Origin: Alphaproteobacteria bacterium
GTDB lineage: Bacteria > Myxococcota_A > UBA796 > UBA2385
NCBI GenBank assembly: GCA_020632755.1
Contig: JACKEY010000014.1
Location: forward strand, 95,868 to 159,867
DNA: 64,000 nucleotides
Direction: 5' to 3'
How positions within the stretch are numbered: position 1 is the stretch's first letter; each line of letters opens with the position of its first letter. Below, one piece after another: positions 35,427 to 45,298 of this stretch. The position numbers and the translations under genes were made by a program. A model generated the notes under the pieces. It made no database searches. It saw only the letters and a program-made list of their open reading frames with translations, and had not been told where the DNA came from.

Positions 35427-37163
35427 GTGCCTGACGCCTTCGATCGCGACTGCCTGTTGGTCCACTCCCCGAAGGCGGACAACCACTACCTGCCCTTCGG
35501 CGACTTCTTCAACATCACCTACGCGCCGATGGGGCTGTTGGCCCTGGCGGAGATCCTGCGCCGCCGCGGCTTCTCGACGGAGCTCGTGCACCTGGGCGTG
35601 CAGTGGCTCGAGCAGCCCGACGTCAGCGTGCTCGACCTGGTCGAGGGTGAGCGCATCCGCGCCATCGGGCTCAGCCTGTACTGGCACTACCAGAGCCACG
35701 ACGCGATCCAGGCCGCCGGCGCGCTCAAGGCGCGGCACCCCGAAGCCTTCGTGTTCCTGGGCGGGGTGACCGCGACCTACTTCGCCGACGAGATCCTGCG
35801 GACCTTCCCCTTCGTCGACGCCGTCGTGCTGGGCCACGCCGAGAGCACCGTGCCCCTGCTGCTGCGCACCCTGAAGGACGGCGGCGACGTGGGCACCGTG
35901 CCGAACCTGTGCCTGCGGACCCCCGACGGCGTGGTGAACACCCGCGGCAGGCCCTTCCCCGCCGGCAGCGTCGTCGGGCTCGACGAGCTGGTGTTCGGGG
36001 ACCTGTCGGTGATGCGCGACGCCGACCGCTACGCCCGCTCCTTCGGCTTCCCGCTGGCCTACGGTCGCGATCACAGCCCCGACGAGAACCGCGCCATGCT
36101 GTCGATGGGGCGGTCCTTCTTCCCGCTGTTCACCGGTCGCGGCTGCCCCTGGCAGTGCACCTTCTGCGGCGGCAACCGCGACACGCTCAAGCGGGTCAAC
36201 GGCACCAGCAAGGTCCAGTGGCGCGCCCCGGACATGGTCGTCGACGACATCCGCCGGGCCCAGGAGTTCGGCTACCGCACGATGTCGCTGTGCTTCGACC
36301 CGACGCCGACCCGGGACGCCTACTACCTGGACCTGTTCGAGAAGATCCGCCACAGCGGGCTGGACGTCGACTTCTACTTCGAGTGCTGGGGGCTGCCGAC
36401 GGCGGACTTCGTGACGGCCTTCCGCCGCACCTTCCCGAGCCCCGAGTCCTACATCGCCATCAGCCCGGACGCGGGCGACGAGGCCGTCCGGCGGCGCAAC
36501 AAGCAGCCGTTCTACACGGACGCCGAGATGTTCGAGACCCTGGACCGCTTCGAGGCGGTGGACCTGTCCTTCGACGTGTTCTTCACCCTGGCCCTGCCCG
36601 GCGAGAAGCTGCCGCAGGCCCGCCGCACCTGGGAGCTCAAGCGCGACATCGCCACCCGTTACCGCAACGCGCGGCGGGTGATGACCTGGACCGTGCAGCT
36701 CGAGCCCGGCAGCCCGCAGTTCGAGCGGCCCGCCGACTTCGACATGACCACCGACCGCGACTGCTTCGCGGACTTCTACGAGGCCCACGGCGGCGATCAC
36801 GCCGACACCTACTCGGTGCTGGGCTTCAAGGTGGCCGACTACTTCGGCGACGCGCGGGACGAAGGCGGCATCCCCGAGTTCGAGCGGCACCTCCAGCACC
36901 TCAAGTGCATGGAGTTCTGCTTCCTGGCCAAGGACCCGCGCATGTGGAACCAGCCCGACGCCGGGCGCCGGCACTGCATGGAGCGGCGGAGGATGCTGGC
37001 CGAGCGGCGGGGCCACGGGGCGCCGACGGTGGAGATCGGCGAGCAGGTCTTCTACGAGGAGGCCCTGGCCGAGGAGCAGGCCCTGCGCGGGCCGCGGCCC
37101 CGGTACCGCTGGGTGCCGGAGGTGGATCGCGCGGGGAGGTTCGTCGGAGGGGGGCCGCGATGA
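35427..37163 (+). CDS. B12-binding-type radical SAM protein
   Basis: 578 residues from the GTG at 35427, six bases after GGAGGA; an upstream ATG at 35403 gives an unconserved, poorly spaced start. The N-terminal ~200 residues have the B12-binding Rossmann pattern (LLALAEILRRRGFSTELVHL; AIGLSLYWHYQSHDAIQAAG; FVFLGGVTATYFADE; VVLGHAESTVPLLL) without an obvious DxHxxG ligand. The radical SAM core has FTGRGCPWQCTFCGGN, i.e. C-x3-C-x2-C for the 4Fe-4S cluster, then IRRAQEFGYRTMSLCFD and the conserved-fold C-terminal segment with QLEPGSPQFE. Family members do methyl transfer or rearrangement on unactivated carbons. It overlaps the next gene (ATGA), so the whole operon is coupled. Confidence 0.85.
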   Translation: MPDAFDRDCLLVHSPKADNHYLPFGDFFNITYAPMGLLALAEILRRRGFSTELVHLGVQWLEQPDVSVLDLVEGERIRAIGLSLYWHYQSHDAIQAAGALKARHPEAFVFLGGVTATYFADEILRTFPFVDAVVLGHAESTVPLLLRTLKDGGDVGTVPNLCLRTPDGVVNTRGRPFPAGSVVGLDELVFGDLSVMRDADRYARSFGFPLAYGRDHSPDENRAMLSMGRSFFPLFTGRGCPWQCTFCGGNRDTLKRVNGTSKVQWRAPDMVVDDIRRAQEFGYRTMSLCFDPTPTRDAYYLDLFEKIRHSGLDVDFYFECWGLPTADFVTAFRRTFPSPESYIAISPDAGDEAVRRRNKQPFYTDAEMFETLDRFEAVDLSFDVFFTLALPGEKLPQARRTWELKRDIATRYRNARRVMTWTVQLEPGSPQFERPADFDMTTDRDCFADFYEAHGGDHADTYSVLGFKVADYFGDARDEGGIPEFERHLQHLKCMEFCFLAKDPRMWNQPDAGRRHCMERRRMLAERRGHGAPTVEIGEQVFYEEALAEEQALRGPRPRYRWVPEVDRAGRFVGGGPR

Positions 37164-38401
37164 CCGACCGCGTGCACCTGGTCGACTGCACCCTGCGCGA
37201 GGGCGATCAGTCGCCCGGCGTCGCCATGTCCGTCGACGAGAAGCTCGCCGTCGCCGCCCTCCTCGACCGCGCCGGCGTGGCCCTGGCCGACGCCGGCATG
37301 CCCGAGCTCAGCACCGACGAGCAGCGCTTCCTGGCCGCCGCCGCCGAGCGGTCCGAGCGTCTGGTCGTCGGCGCCAGCGTGCGCTGCATCCCCGCGTCGG
37401 TGGCCCTCGCCCGCGACTGCGGCGTCGGCGCGGTCTTCGTCATCTGCCCGACCAGCCGCCTGCACCTGGACAAGCGCCTGGGCACCGATCTCGCCGGCCT
37501 GCTCGACCGCATGGCGGCCTGCGCCGACCGGGTCGGGGACGCCAGCCTGGAGATCGTCTGCGAAGACGCCAGCCGCGCCGAGCCCGGTGACCTGGACACG
37601 GTGGTCGACCACGCCGCCCGCATCGGTGCGGCGCGGGTCTACCTGGCCGACACCGTCGGCTGCCGCACGCCGGCTGCCTTCGCCGCCCTGACCGCCCGCG
37701 CCGTCGCCGTCGCCGACGGACGCCTGGCCGTCGGCGCGCACTGCCACGACGACCTGGGCATGGCCACCGCCAACACCGTCGCCGCGGTCGAGGCCGGCGC
37801 CCGCTGGCCCACCGCCTGCGTCAACGGCCTGGGCGAGCGGGCCGGCAACGCGCGCCTGGAAGCCGTCGCCCTGGCCTGCGAGGTCGCCCTCGGCCTGCCG
37901 ACCGGCATCGACAGCACCCTGCTGCCCGCCCTGTCCGCCGCGGTCGAGGCCGCCAGCGGCCACCTGGTGCCGTCCCACGCGCCCATCGTCGGCCGCAACG
38001 CCTGGCGCCACGAGTCCGGCATCCACGTCGACGGCCTGCTCAAGGATCCCACGACCTACGAAGTCGTCGACCCCGTGCGCGTCGGCGCCGCACGGCGCTT
38101 CGTGCTGGGCATGCACAGCGGGCGGGCCCAGCTGCGGGCCCTGCTCGACCAGCGCCACCCGGGGCTGGCACCGCGCCTGCAGGCCGAGGGCCGACTCGAC
38201 GCCCTCCTCGACGACCTGCGCCGCCGCGTCCAGCAGGACGCCGTCGCCTGGGACCGGGCCGCCCTCGCTGGCATCCGCAGCGCCTACGATGCCCTCCTCG
38301 ACGCCCAGGGTGTGCCCCTCGACCGCTTCGATCGCCTCGTCGCGGCGGCGCTGTCGGACCCGCCTCTCCCCGACCCTGCCAGGGCAGGAACCGACCCGTG
38401 A
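37160..38401 (+). CDS. Homocitrate/2-isopropylmalate/citramalate synthase-like acyl-CoA condensing enzyme
   Basis: 413 residues. The TIM-barrel signatures of the DRE-TIM family are clear: VDCTLREGDQSPGVAMS (D-x-TLR-E/D-G/D-Q), VYLADTVGCRTPAAF, the metal-binding His pair VGAHCHDDLGMATANT and NGLGERAGNARLEAVAL. A C-terminal part includes RNAWRHESGIHVDGLLKD (H-x-S-G-I-H). This is closer to NifV/homocitrate-synthase length than to full 2-IPMS, which is ~500 residues with a regulatory domain. It condenses acetyl-CoA (or another acyl-CoA) with a 2-oxoacid. Start ATG overlaps the radical SAM stop. Substrate not predictable from the sequence. Confidence 0.87.
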   Translation: MTDRVHLVDCTLREGDQSPGVAMSVDEKLAVAALLDRAGVALADAGMPELSTDEQRFLAAAAERSERLVVGASVRCIPASVALARDCGVGAVFVICPTSRLHLDKRLGTDLAGLLDRMAACADRVGDASLEIVCEDASRAEPGDLDTVVDHAARIGAARVYLADTVGCRTPAAFAALTARAVAVADGRLAVGAHCHDDLGMATANTVAAVEAGARWPTACVNGLGERAGNARLEAVALACEVALGLPTGIDSTLLPALSAAVEAASGHLVPSHAPIVGRNAWRHESGIHVDGLLKDPTTYEVVDPVRVGAARRFVLGMHSGRAQLRALLDQRHPGLAPRLQAEGRLDALLDDLRRRVQQDAVAWDRAALAGIRSAYDALLDAQGVPLDRFDRLVAAALSDPPLPDPARAGTDP

Positions 38402-39678
38402 CCCTCTCCCGGACCCTCACCCACAAGCTGCTCGACGCCGCCGCCACCGGCGAGACCGTCGCGGGCAGCGCCTGGCGCGAGATCCACCCCGACCTGGTGC
38501 TGGGCCACGACGCCACCATCGCGCTCATCGTCGACCGCATCGCCCGGGCCGGCGGCCGCATCGCCGAGCCGGAGCGGCTGTTCCTGGTGGCCGACCACTT
38601 CGCGCCGCCGAGCACCGTCGACCGCGCCAACATCCTGCGGCGCTTCCTGGACTTCGTCGAGCAGAGCGGCATCGTCGAGGCCGGTGGGCGGCTGGAGATG
38701 ATGCAGGGCATCTGCCACCAGGTGCTGGTCGAGAGCCCGCGGTGCCGGCCGGGCAGCGTCATCGTCGGCGCGGACAGCCACACGACCATGGCGGGGGCCG
38801 TCGGCGCCTTCGCCACGGGCATGGGCAGCACCGACATCCTGGCGGTCCTGCGCACCGGCCGCACCTGGCTGTCCGTCCCCGACAGCATCCGCGTCGACAT
38901 CGCGGGGGACATGCCCGCCTGGCTGCGCGGCAAGGACGTCGCCCTGCACCTGCTCGGCCGCATGGGCGAAGCCGGCGCGCGCGGCGCGGCCCTGGAGCTC
39001 TCCGGCGCCGGCGTGCCGATGGACGGCCGGCTGACCCTGTGCAACATGGCGGTCGAGCTGGGTGCCAAGAACGGGGTGTGGGTGTCCGACGCGGTGACCC
39101 GCGACTGGTGCCGGGCCCGCGGCGAGGGCGGCTGGCCCGACGATGTCGCGCTCGAGGACCTGCAGCCCGACGCCGGCGCGGCCTACGTCGCCACCGAGCG
39201 GGTCGACCTCTCGACCCTGGCGCCCCAGGTCGCCGCCCCCTGGAGCCCCGCCAACGTGCACGACATCACGGCGGTCGCCGGCGAGCGCGTGCACCAGGTG
39301 TTCATCGGAAGCTGCGCGGGCGGGCGGCTCGAAGAGCTGGGCGACGCCGCGGGGCTGCTGCGCGGCCGGCGCATCCCGCCGCTGATGAAGCTGGTCGTGA
39401 CCCCGTCCAGCACGGCGGTCTACAAGGAAGCCCTGCGCCGCGGGTGGATCGAGGACCTGATCGACGCCGGCGCGGTCGTCACCAACGCCAGCTGCGGGGC
39501 CTGCGGCGGCATCGACAAGGGGCTGGTTGCGGCCGGCGAGGTCTGCCTGAGCACCAGCAACCGCAACTTCCGCGGGCGCATGGGCGACCCCGACGCCCGC
39601 GTCTTCCTGGGCAGCGGGCTGGTCGCCGCGGCCACGGCCCTGACCGGTCGGCTGACCGACCCGCGGGAGGTCCTGTGA
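38398..39678 (+). CDS. Aconitase-family dehydratase large subunit (LeuC/homoaconitase type)
   Basis: 426 residues. It catalyses dehydration-rehydration (isomerisation) of a branched or extended hydroxy acid. The [4Fe-4S] ligands are visible as FIGSCAGGRLEELG and the C-x2-C in NASCGACGGIDKG. The signature GADSHTTMAGAVGAFATGMGSTDI is the family's conserved DSHT region. The length (~420) matches LeuC/HacA rather than the fused bacterial aconitases. The GTG start overlaps the previous stop, and the small subunit follows by a GTGA overlap. Small changes from the usual cluster motif (SCAGGR instead of SCTNGR) suggest a specialised substrate. Confidence 0.88.
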   Translation: MTLSRTLTHKLLDAAATGETVAGSAWREIHPDLVLGHDATIALIVDRIARAGGRIAEPERLFLVADHFAPPSTVDRANILRRFLDFVEQSGIVEAGGRLEMMQGICHQVLVESPRCRPGSVIVGADSHTTMAGAVGAFATGMGSTDILAVLRTGRTWLSVPDSIRVDIAGDMPAWLRGKDVALHLLGRMGEAGARGAALELSGAGVPMDGRLTLCNMAVELGAKNGVWVSDAVTRDWCRARGEGGWPDDVALEDLQPDAGAAYVATERVDLSTLAPQVAAPWSPANVHDITAVAGERVHQVFIGSCAGGRLEELGDAAGLLRGRRIPPLMKLVVTPSSTAVYKEALRRGWIEDLIDAGAVVTNASCGACGGIDKGLVAAGEVCLSTSNRNFRGRMGDPDARVFLGSGLVAAATALTGRLTDPREVL

Positions 39679-40205
39679 GCCGCCTGCTGCCGGGGCCCCG
39701 GACCGAGCCGCTCGCCGCCGTGGACGGCGCCGCGATGGTCTTCGGCGACGATGTGAACACCGATCTGCTGCACCCCAGCTACTTCTTCTCGCTGGACGCC
39801 GACACCGTGCGGCAGGGCTTCCTGGGCCAGGTCGCGGGCAAGGCGACCGACGGCACGCGGTCCCGGGTGCTGCTGGCCGGCGACAACTTCGGCTGCGGCT
39901 CGTCGCGCGAGACCACCATGCAGAGCCTGCGGCTGGCCGGCGTGCAGGCCCTGGTCGCGACCAGCTTCGGGCGGATCTTCTTCCGCAACGCCCTGTGCCT
40001 GGGTCTGCCGGCCTTCAGCTGCCCCGACGCCGCCACCCTGGCCGAAGAAGGGCAGCCGGTGCGGGTCGACCCGCTGGCGGGCACGGCGACCAACCTGGCG
40101 ACGGGCCGGACGGTGGCGCTGACGCCGCTCGATCCCTTCTGGCGCCAGGTGCTCGAAGCCGGCGGCATGATGCCGTGGCTGGAGCAGCGGGGCAGCCTGA
40201 CGTGA
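39675..40205 (+). CDS. Aconitase-family dehydratase small subunit (LeuD/homoaconitase type)
   Basis: 176 residues, the swivel domain of the heterodimer. Conserved: GDDVNTDLLHPSYFFSLD, GDNFGCGSSRETTMQSLRLA (where the usual H in GSSREH is T), LVATSFGRIFFRNALCLGLP and the ending FWRQVLEAGGMMPWL. The GDNFGCGSSRE loop positions the substrate Ser. Length is as for LeuD or HacB. The altered residue after GSSRE is the part that contacts the substrate side chain in the family, so specificity may differ from isopropylmalate. Overlaps its neighbours by four bases on both sides. Confidence 0.87.
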   Translation: MSRLLPGPRTEPLAAVDGAAMVFGDDVNTDLLHPSYFFSLDADTVRQGFLGQVAGKATDGTRSRVLLAGDNFGCGSSRETTMQSLRLAGVQALVATSFGRIFFRNALCLGLPAFSCPDAATLAEEGQPVRVDPLAGTATNLATGRTVALTPLDPFWRQVLEAGGMMPWLEQRGSLT

Positions 40206-41622
40206 GCTGGCCCGACGGGTGGGTGCAGGCCACGGCGGCCCGGCTGGAGCTGCCGGACGGCGGGGTCGGCTGGGACCCGCGCCCGGTGCTGCCGCTCTCG
40301 GCGGATGCCCCCTACGACGTCGATGTCGTCGTGGTCGGCGGCGGTCCCGCGGGCCTGTCGGCGGCCATCCGTGCGCGGTGGGTGAAGAGCTTCCACGCCG
40401 TGCCCTGCAGCGTGGCCGTCTTCGAGTCCGGGCGGCTGGGCGGGCTGTCGACCTGGCGGACCAGCGCGCTCACCGGCCCGGGCTGGCGCTACCTGGGCGA
40501 CGAGCTGCTGCGCCAGCTGTGGCCCGACCTGCTGCGACTGCAGGTGCCGGTGCTGCCCGAGCGGGTGCTGCGCGTCGAGCGCGCGGGGGAGGGCTTCGTC
40601 GTGACGGGCGAGGCGACGACCCTGCGCTGCCGGGCGGTGGTGCTGGCCTGCGGCATGCGGGCGCTCTGCAACGAGGCGTGGTTCCTGCACCACGGCCTGT
40701 TCCTGACCTACATGGGCTACGGCTACTTCGACCGGATCCTGGAGCGCGCGGCCGAGGTCGCCGCTGGCCGGGGGCTGGTCGTGTTCGGCAACGATCGCTC
40801 GCCCCACATCGCGGCGGTGGTCGCGCGGCACGCGGCCGCTTGTGGCGGCGTGACCTGGATCGTGGACGAGGACGAGGTCGGGGCGGCCCTGGGCGAGGCG
40901 CTGCCGGGCGAGGTGCGGCGCGGGCGGCTGGTCGAGGTGCTGGGCGAGGGCGACCGCCGGGCGGGCTTCGACGACGGCAGCCGGGACCGGCTGGCTCCGG
41001 ACTGGGAGGAGGCGGCCGCGGCCGGGGTCCGCGGGGTCCGCATCGAGACCGCCTCGGGCGAGGAGACCCTGGCCTGTGGGGCCGTGCTGCTGGACTACAA
41101 CGCCTGGGAGCTGCGGCCGAGCACGCCCTGGGACGGGCTCGGCCTGCGGCGCACGGCGGGTGGCGCCGTCGATGTCGACGTGCACCTGCACAGCAGCGTG
41201 CCCGGCGTCTTCGTGGCCGGCGATCTGGGCGGCGACCGCTACAAGAGCGTGGCCATGGCCCTGGGCGACGGCGTCCAGGCCGGCTTCGAGGCCGTGCGCC
41301 ACGTCTTCCGCGGCAAGTTCGGCGCCGAGCCCAACCTGTACGCCTACGCCGCGACCGACCGGCCCCTCGACCCCGAGGAGCGCGAGCTGCCGGTCCTGGA
41401 CGACGGCTTGCTGCCGCTGTTGCTGTCGCCCGCCCCGGTGGCGCTGGCCCGCCTGCCCGGCGCCGCGGCGCTGTCGGCGTTCCGCGGAGCGCGCGACCTG
41501 GGCGACATCGCGGCGACCACCGGCGTCGACCCGGCGGACCTGCGCGCGCTGGTGCAGGCCATGCTCGAGCGCAAGCTGGGCACCGTGCACCGCCGCCTGA
41601 CGCGGCCTCTCGGAGAGTCCCC

Positions 41623-41626
<4 letters not shown>
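40202..41626 (+). CDS. FAD-dependent oxidoreductase (thioredoxin-reductase-like fold)
   Basis: 474 residues from the GTG overlapping the previous stop. The FAD-binding motif is VVVVGGGPAGLSAAIRARWV, followed by VAVFESGRLGGLSTWRTSAL (E of the GxGxxG domain end plus G-G-x-T/S-T). A second nucleotide-binding segment reads LVVFGNDRSPHIAAVVA, a poor GxGxxG. The terminal FAD motif is GVFVAGDLGGDRYKSVAMALGDG. The remaining C-terminus is about 110 residues longer than thioredoxin reductases. There is no CxxC redox pair, so it is more likely an oxidase or reductase acting on the pathway intermediate. The ATG of the next gene overlaps its stop. Confidence 0.8.
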
Positions 41627-42729
<1,103 letters not shown>

Positions 42730-42745
42730 GGTCCCGACTCGCCGG

Positions 42746-42979
42746 CCCCCCTCCGGCCCTTCGGGCCACCTCCCCCCGCTGGGCGGGGGGAGGGTCGCAC
42801 CCCGGTCGCCGCCGCGAGCTGGGCCCCCCTCCGGCCCTTCGGGCCACCTCCCCCCGCGGGGCGGGGGGAGGGGCGTACCCCGGTCGCCGCCGCGAGCTGT
42901 GCCCCCCTCCGGCCCTTCGGGCCACCTCCCCCCGCGGGGCGGGGGGAGGGGCGTACCCCGGTCGCCGCCGCGAGCTGGG
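42746..42979 (+). repeat. Three 78-bp tandem hairpin repeats
   Basis: Units begin at 42746, 42824 and 42902, exactly 78 bases apart, and differ at only a few positions. Each holds two hairpins: GGCCCTTCGGGCC and CCCCCCGC-x-GCGGGGGG. Together with the inverted unit at 42999-43055 they fill the gap between the LuxE- and LuxC-like genes. The gap holds no convincing open frame. Confidence 0.88.
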
Positions 42980-42998
42980 CCGCCCGTCGTCGCACCTC

Positions 42999-43055
42999 CC
43001 TCCCCCCAGCCTGCTGGGGGGAGGTGGCCCGGGCGCAGCCCGGGTCGGAGGGGGG
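42999..43055 (-). repeat. Inverted terminal unit of the hairpin array
   Basis: 57 bases with the same architecture read from the other strand: a C-rich/G-rich hairpin (CCTCCCCCCAGCCTGC), then a GCCCGGG...CCCGGGT hairpin, and finally GGAGGGGGG. The matching unit at 62673-62729 is nearly identical. The final GGAGG is the Shine-Dalgarno sequence of the LuxC-like gene. Confidence 0.82.
43047..43051 (+). promoter_or_regulatory. Shine-Dalgarno of the LuxC-like gene, supplied by the repeat
   Basis: GGAGG is the end of the inverted repeat unit and lies nine bases before the ATG at 43061. No other SD-like stretch lies closer, so the repeat appears to set the translation start. Confidence 0.55.
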
Positions 43056-43060
43056 CTGCC

Positions 43061-44494
43061 ATGACGACCCCCACACCCCTCCCCACCACCTGGCTCCCCC
43101 CCGATCTCGCCCTCGCCCTGCCGACCGAGCCCGCCTCCCTCGCCGGCCTCTCCCTCACCCGGACCGTCCTCTCTCCCGACGCGCTGCGTGCCCTCGCCCG
43201 AGAGCTGCGCCAGCGCGCGGCGAACACCCTCGCAGATCGGCCCATCGCCGACATCATCGACGTGCTGGACCGCGCCGCCGCCCGCTGGCTGGACCCCGCC
43301 GACCCGGCGCGGGCCCTGGCCCTGGACGTGCTGCCAGCGCTCACCGGCTTCTCGCGCGAGATGGTCGCGGAGAGCATCGACCTGGAGATGCGCTCGTCCC
43401 GGGCGGCCGACCTGTGGCGGGTGCTGCGGAGCGAGCTCGGACAGCCCGATGCCCTCGACGGCTTCGTCGACAGCCCGAACCACCCCGGCGGCCGCGTGCG
43501 GGCGCTGGGTCCCGGACTGGTGGGGGCGGTCTTCTCGAGCAACATCCCGGCCCTGCCGCACCTGACGGTGATGCGCGCGCTGCTGGTGAAGGCCGGCTTC
43601 CTGGGCCGCTCGGCCAGCGCCGAGCCGGTGTTCCTGCCGCTCTACCTGCAGACCCTGTGGGAGCTCGACCCGGGCCTGGCCCGCTGCTGCGCGGCGCTGT
43701 CCTGGCCGCGCGAGGAGGAAACGCTCGAGGCCACCTTCCTGTCCGAGCTCGACGCCTTCGTCGGCTGGGGCGGGCTGGACGCCGAGCGCCACTTCCGCGA
43801 GGCGGTGCCTGCGGGCACGCCGATCGTCTTCCACGGCCACCGGCTGGGCTTCGCCTTCGTCAGCCGCGAGGGCGCGGCTGGTCCGCTCGAGACCCTGGGC
43901 GCGGGGCTGGCCCGGGACGTCAGCACCTTCGACCAGCACGCCTGCCTGGCGCCGCACGTCGTCTTCGTCGAGGGCGATCTGCAGGCCGCCGCCGCCGTCG
44001 GCCGGGCCGTCGCGGCGGGGCTGGCGGCCGAGGCGCTTCGCCTGCCGCCGCGGACCGCCGACGAAGGCCGGCTGGCCGACCTGGGCCAGCGCCGGGCCGT
44101 CGCCGAGATGGACGCGGCCATGGGCGGCGGGCTGTTGCTGGTGCCCGAGGACGGCGGCCCGGCGTGGACCGTGGTCGTCGCGGCCGAGCCGGGATTTCCG
44201 GTCAGCCCGCTGGATCGCTTCTTGACCGTCGTGCCGGTCGCCGGCGCCTGGGAGCTGCCCGATCGACTGCGGCCCCTGCGCGGCCGTCTGCAGAACGCCG
44301 CCGTGTCCGCCCCCGGGCCGCGCGGCGAGCGGGTGCGCGAGATGCTGGCCCGGCTCGGCGTGGCCCGGCTGTGCCCGCCGGGGGCGATGGCGACCCCCAG
44401 CATGATGTGGCACCACGACGGCCAGGCCTGCGTCGGCGGGCTCGTCCGGTGGTGCGACGAGGAGGCCGTCGCCCCCGGCGAGCCCGCGCCGTAG
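43061..44494 (+). CDS. LuxC-like acyl-CoA/acyl-protein reductase
   Basis: 477 residues. LuxC reduces an activated acyl group to aldehyde with NADPH. The protein has the ALDH-like layout: GGRVRALGPGLVGAVFSSNIPALPHLTVMR and LGRSASAEPVFLPLYLQTLW, with a catalytic Cys in the motif STFDQHACLAPHVVFVEGD (Q-x-A-C; the LuxC/ALDH nucleophile) and the acceptor region IVFHGHRLGFAFVSREG. Length (~477) matches LuxC. Its pairing with a LuxE-type gene in one operon indicates a fatty-acid-reductase-like complex that makes an aldehyde. The C-terminal end is near the convergent Coq4 gene. Confidence 0.83.
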   Translation: MTTPTPLPTTWLPPDLALALPTEPASLAGLSLTRTVLSPDALRALARELRQRAANTLADRPIADIIDVLDRAAARWLDPADPARALALDVLPALTGFSREMVAESIDLEMRSSRAADLWRVLRSELGQPDALDGFVDSPNHPGGRVRALGPGLVGAVFSSNIPALPHLTVMRALLVKAGFLGRSASAEPVFLPLYLQTLWELDPGLARCCAALSWPREEETLEATFLSELDAFVGWGGLDAERHFREAVPAGTPIVFHGHRLGFAFVSREGAAGPLETLGAGLARDVSTFDQHACLAPHVVFVEGDLQAAAAVGRAVAAGLAAEALRLPPRTADEGRLADLGQRRAVAEMDAAMGGGLLLVPEDGGPAWTVVVAAEPGFPVSPLDRFLTVVPVAGAWELPDRLRPLRGRLQNAAVSAPGPRGERVREMLARLGVARLCPPGAMATPSMMWHHDGQACVGGLVRWCDEEAVAPGEPAP

Positions 44495-44496
44495 GC

Positions 44497-45177
44497 TCAG
44501 GCCGCGGCGCGTTCGTCGGCGGCCAGCGGCACGATGCCCAGGCTGCGCTGCACGTCGACCAGGGGCTCGGCCCAGCGCTCGCGCCAGACGATGCCGAAGA
44601 TGGACCGCGCCGCCTTGCCCATGGACCAGCCCCGCGTCAGGGCGTCCATGCGCCGCGCCGCTTCTTCGGGCGGCTCCTTCATCGCGTTGAGCAGGATGCC
44701 GCCCATCAGGATGAGCGGCAGCGGGCTCGGCACCTGGGCCAGGTAGAAGGCCTGCAGCCCGCCTTCGCCGCAGGTGTCGATGTCGAAGCCCGTCAGCACG
44801 TGCCACAGGTCGTGGGTCTCCCGCAGGTGGTCGATGGCCCACTCGCCGGGCAGCACCCGACCGCCGGCGGCGTCGTGGGTCGGGATGTCGGCCGGATCGA
44901 AGCCGTGCAGGTCCAGGAAGTCGACGTAGGCACGGCCCAGGCTGCCTTCGGGCAGGGCGCGCAGGGCCGGGCGGTCCAGCGGCAGCATCCGCGGCTGCTC
45001 GGCCAGGGCCCGGCGCGTGACGTCCGTGTCCGGAAGCCCCGCCAGGATGCGGTCCTGGCGGTCGGTGGCGTCGAGGTTGTCGACGACCATCAGCACCTTC
45101 TCGAGGTTGTCTTCGGGGTTGCGGATCAGCGAGATCATGGCCCACAGGATCCGGGCCCGATGGATGAAGGCGAACAT
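44497..45177 (-). CDS. Coq4 family protein
   Basis: 226 residues, the usual Coq4 length. The Zn-binding motif HDLWHVLTG with the Glu eleven residues later (TGFDIDTCGEGG) fits the H-D-x2-H-x11-E pattern of COQ4. The N-terminal helix and the PLPLILMGGILLNAMKEPPEEAARR helix are typical. Eukaryotic COQ4 acts in ubiquinone biosynthesis; bacterial relatives occur in lipid- and quinone-linked contexts. It is encoded divergently from the TetR gene and converges with the LuxC-like gene, with two bases between the ends. Confidence 0.85.
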   Translation of the reverse strand: MFAFIHRARILWAMISLIRNPEDNLEKVLMVVDNLDATDRQDRILAGLPDTDVTRRALAEQPRMLPLDRPALRALPEGSLGRAYVDFLDLHGFDPADIPTHDAAGGRVLPGEWAIDHLRETHDLWHVLTGFDIDTCGEGGLQAFYLAQVPSPLPLILMGGILLNAMKEPPEEAARRMDALTRGWSMGKAARSIFGIVWRERWAEPLVDVQRSLGIVPLAADERAAA

Positions 45178-45249
45178 GCGCGCTCCCGATGCTGCGCCCG
45201 GAGGGGATTCCGGGCGGTCGGACTGGTTCTTCCGACACAGCCAAGGTAA

Positions 45250-45265
45250 GTGAGCAAAAGCTCAC
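45250..45265 (+). promoter_or_regulatory. Palindromic operator, probable TetR binding site
   Basis: GTGAGC-AAAA-GCTCAC is a perfect 6-bp palindrome with a four-base centre, in the divergent promoter region between the Coq4 gene (start 45177) and the TetR gene (start 45299). A short palindrome in this place is typical of TetR autoregulation. Regulation of the Coq4 gene by the same repressor follows as inference. Confidence 0.55.
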
Positions 45266-45298
45266 ATTCCAATCGTGTAAGGCTCGCTTGGAGGTCGC

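Noticed and set aside
37160..40205. Ordinary leucine biosynthesis operon
   Set aside because: No LeuB, the condensing enzyme lacks the LeuA regulatory domain, and the genes are fused by overlap to radical SAM, FAD and LuxE genes.
42746..43055. CRISPR array
   Set aside because: Units are near-identical over their full 78 bases; there are no variable spacers and no cas genes.
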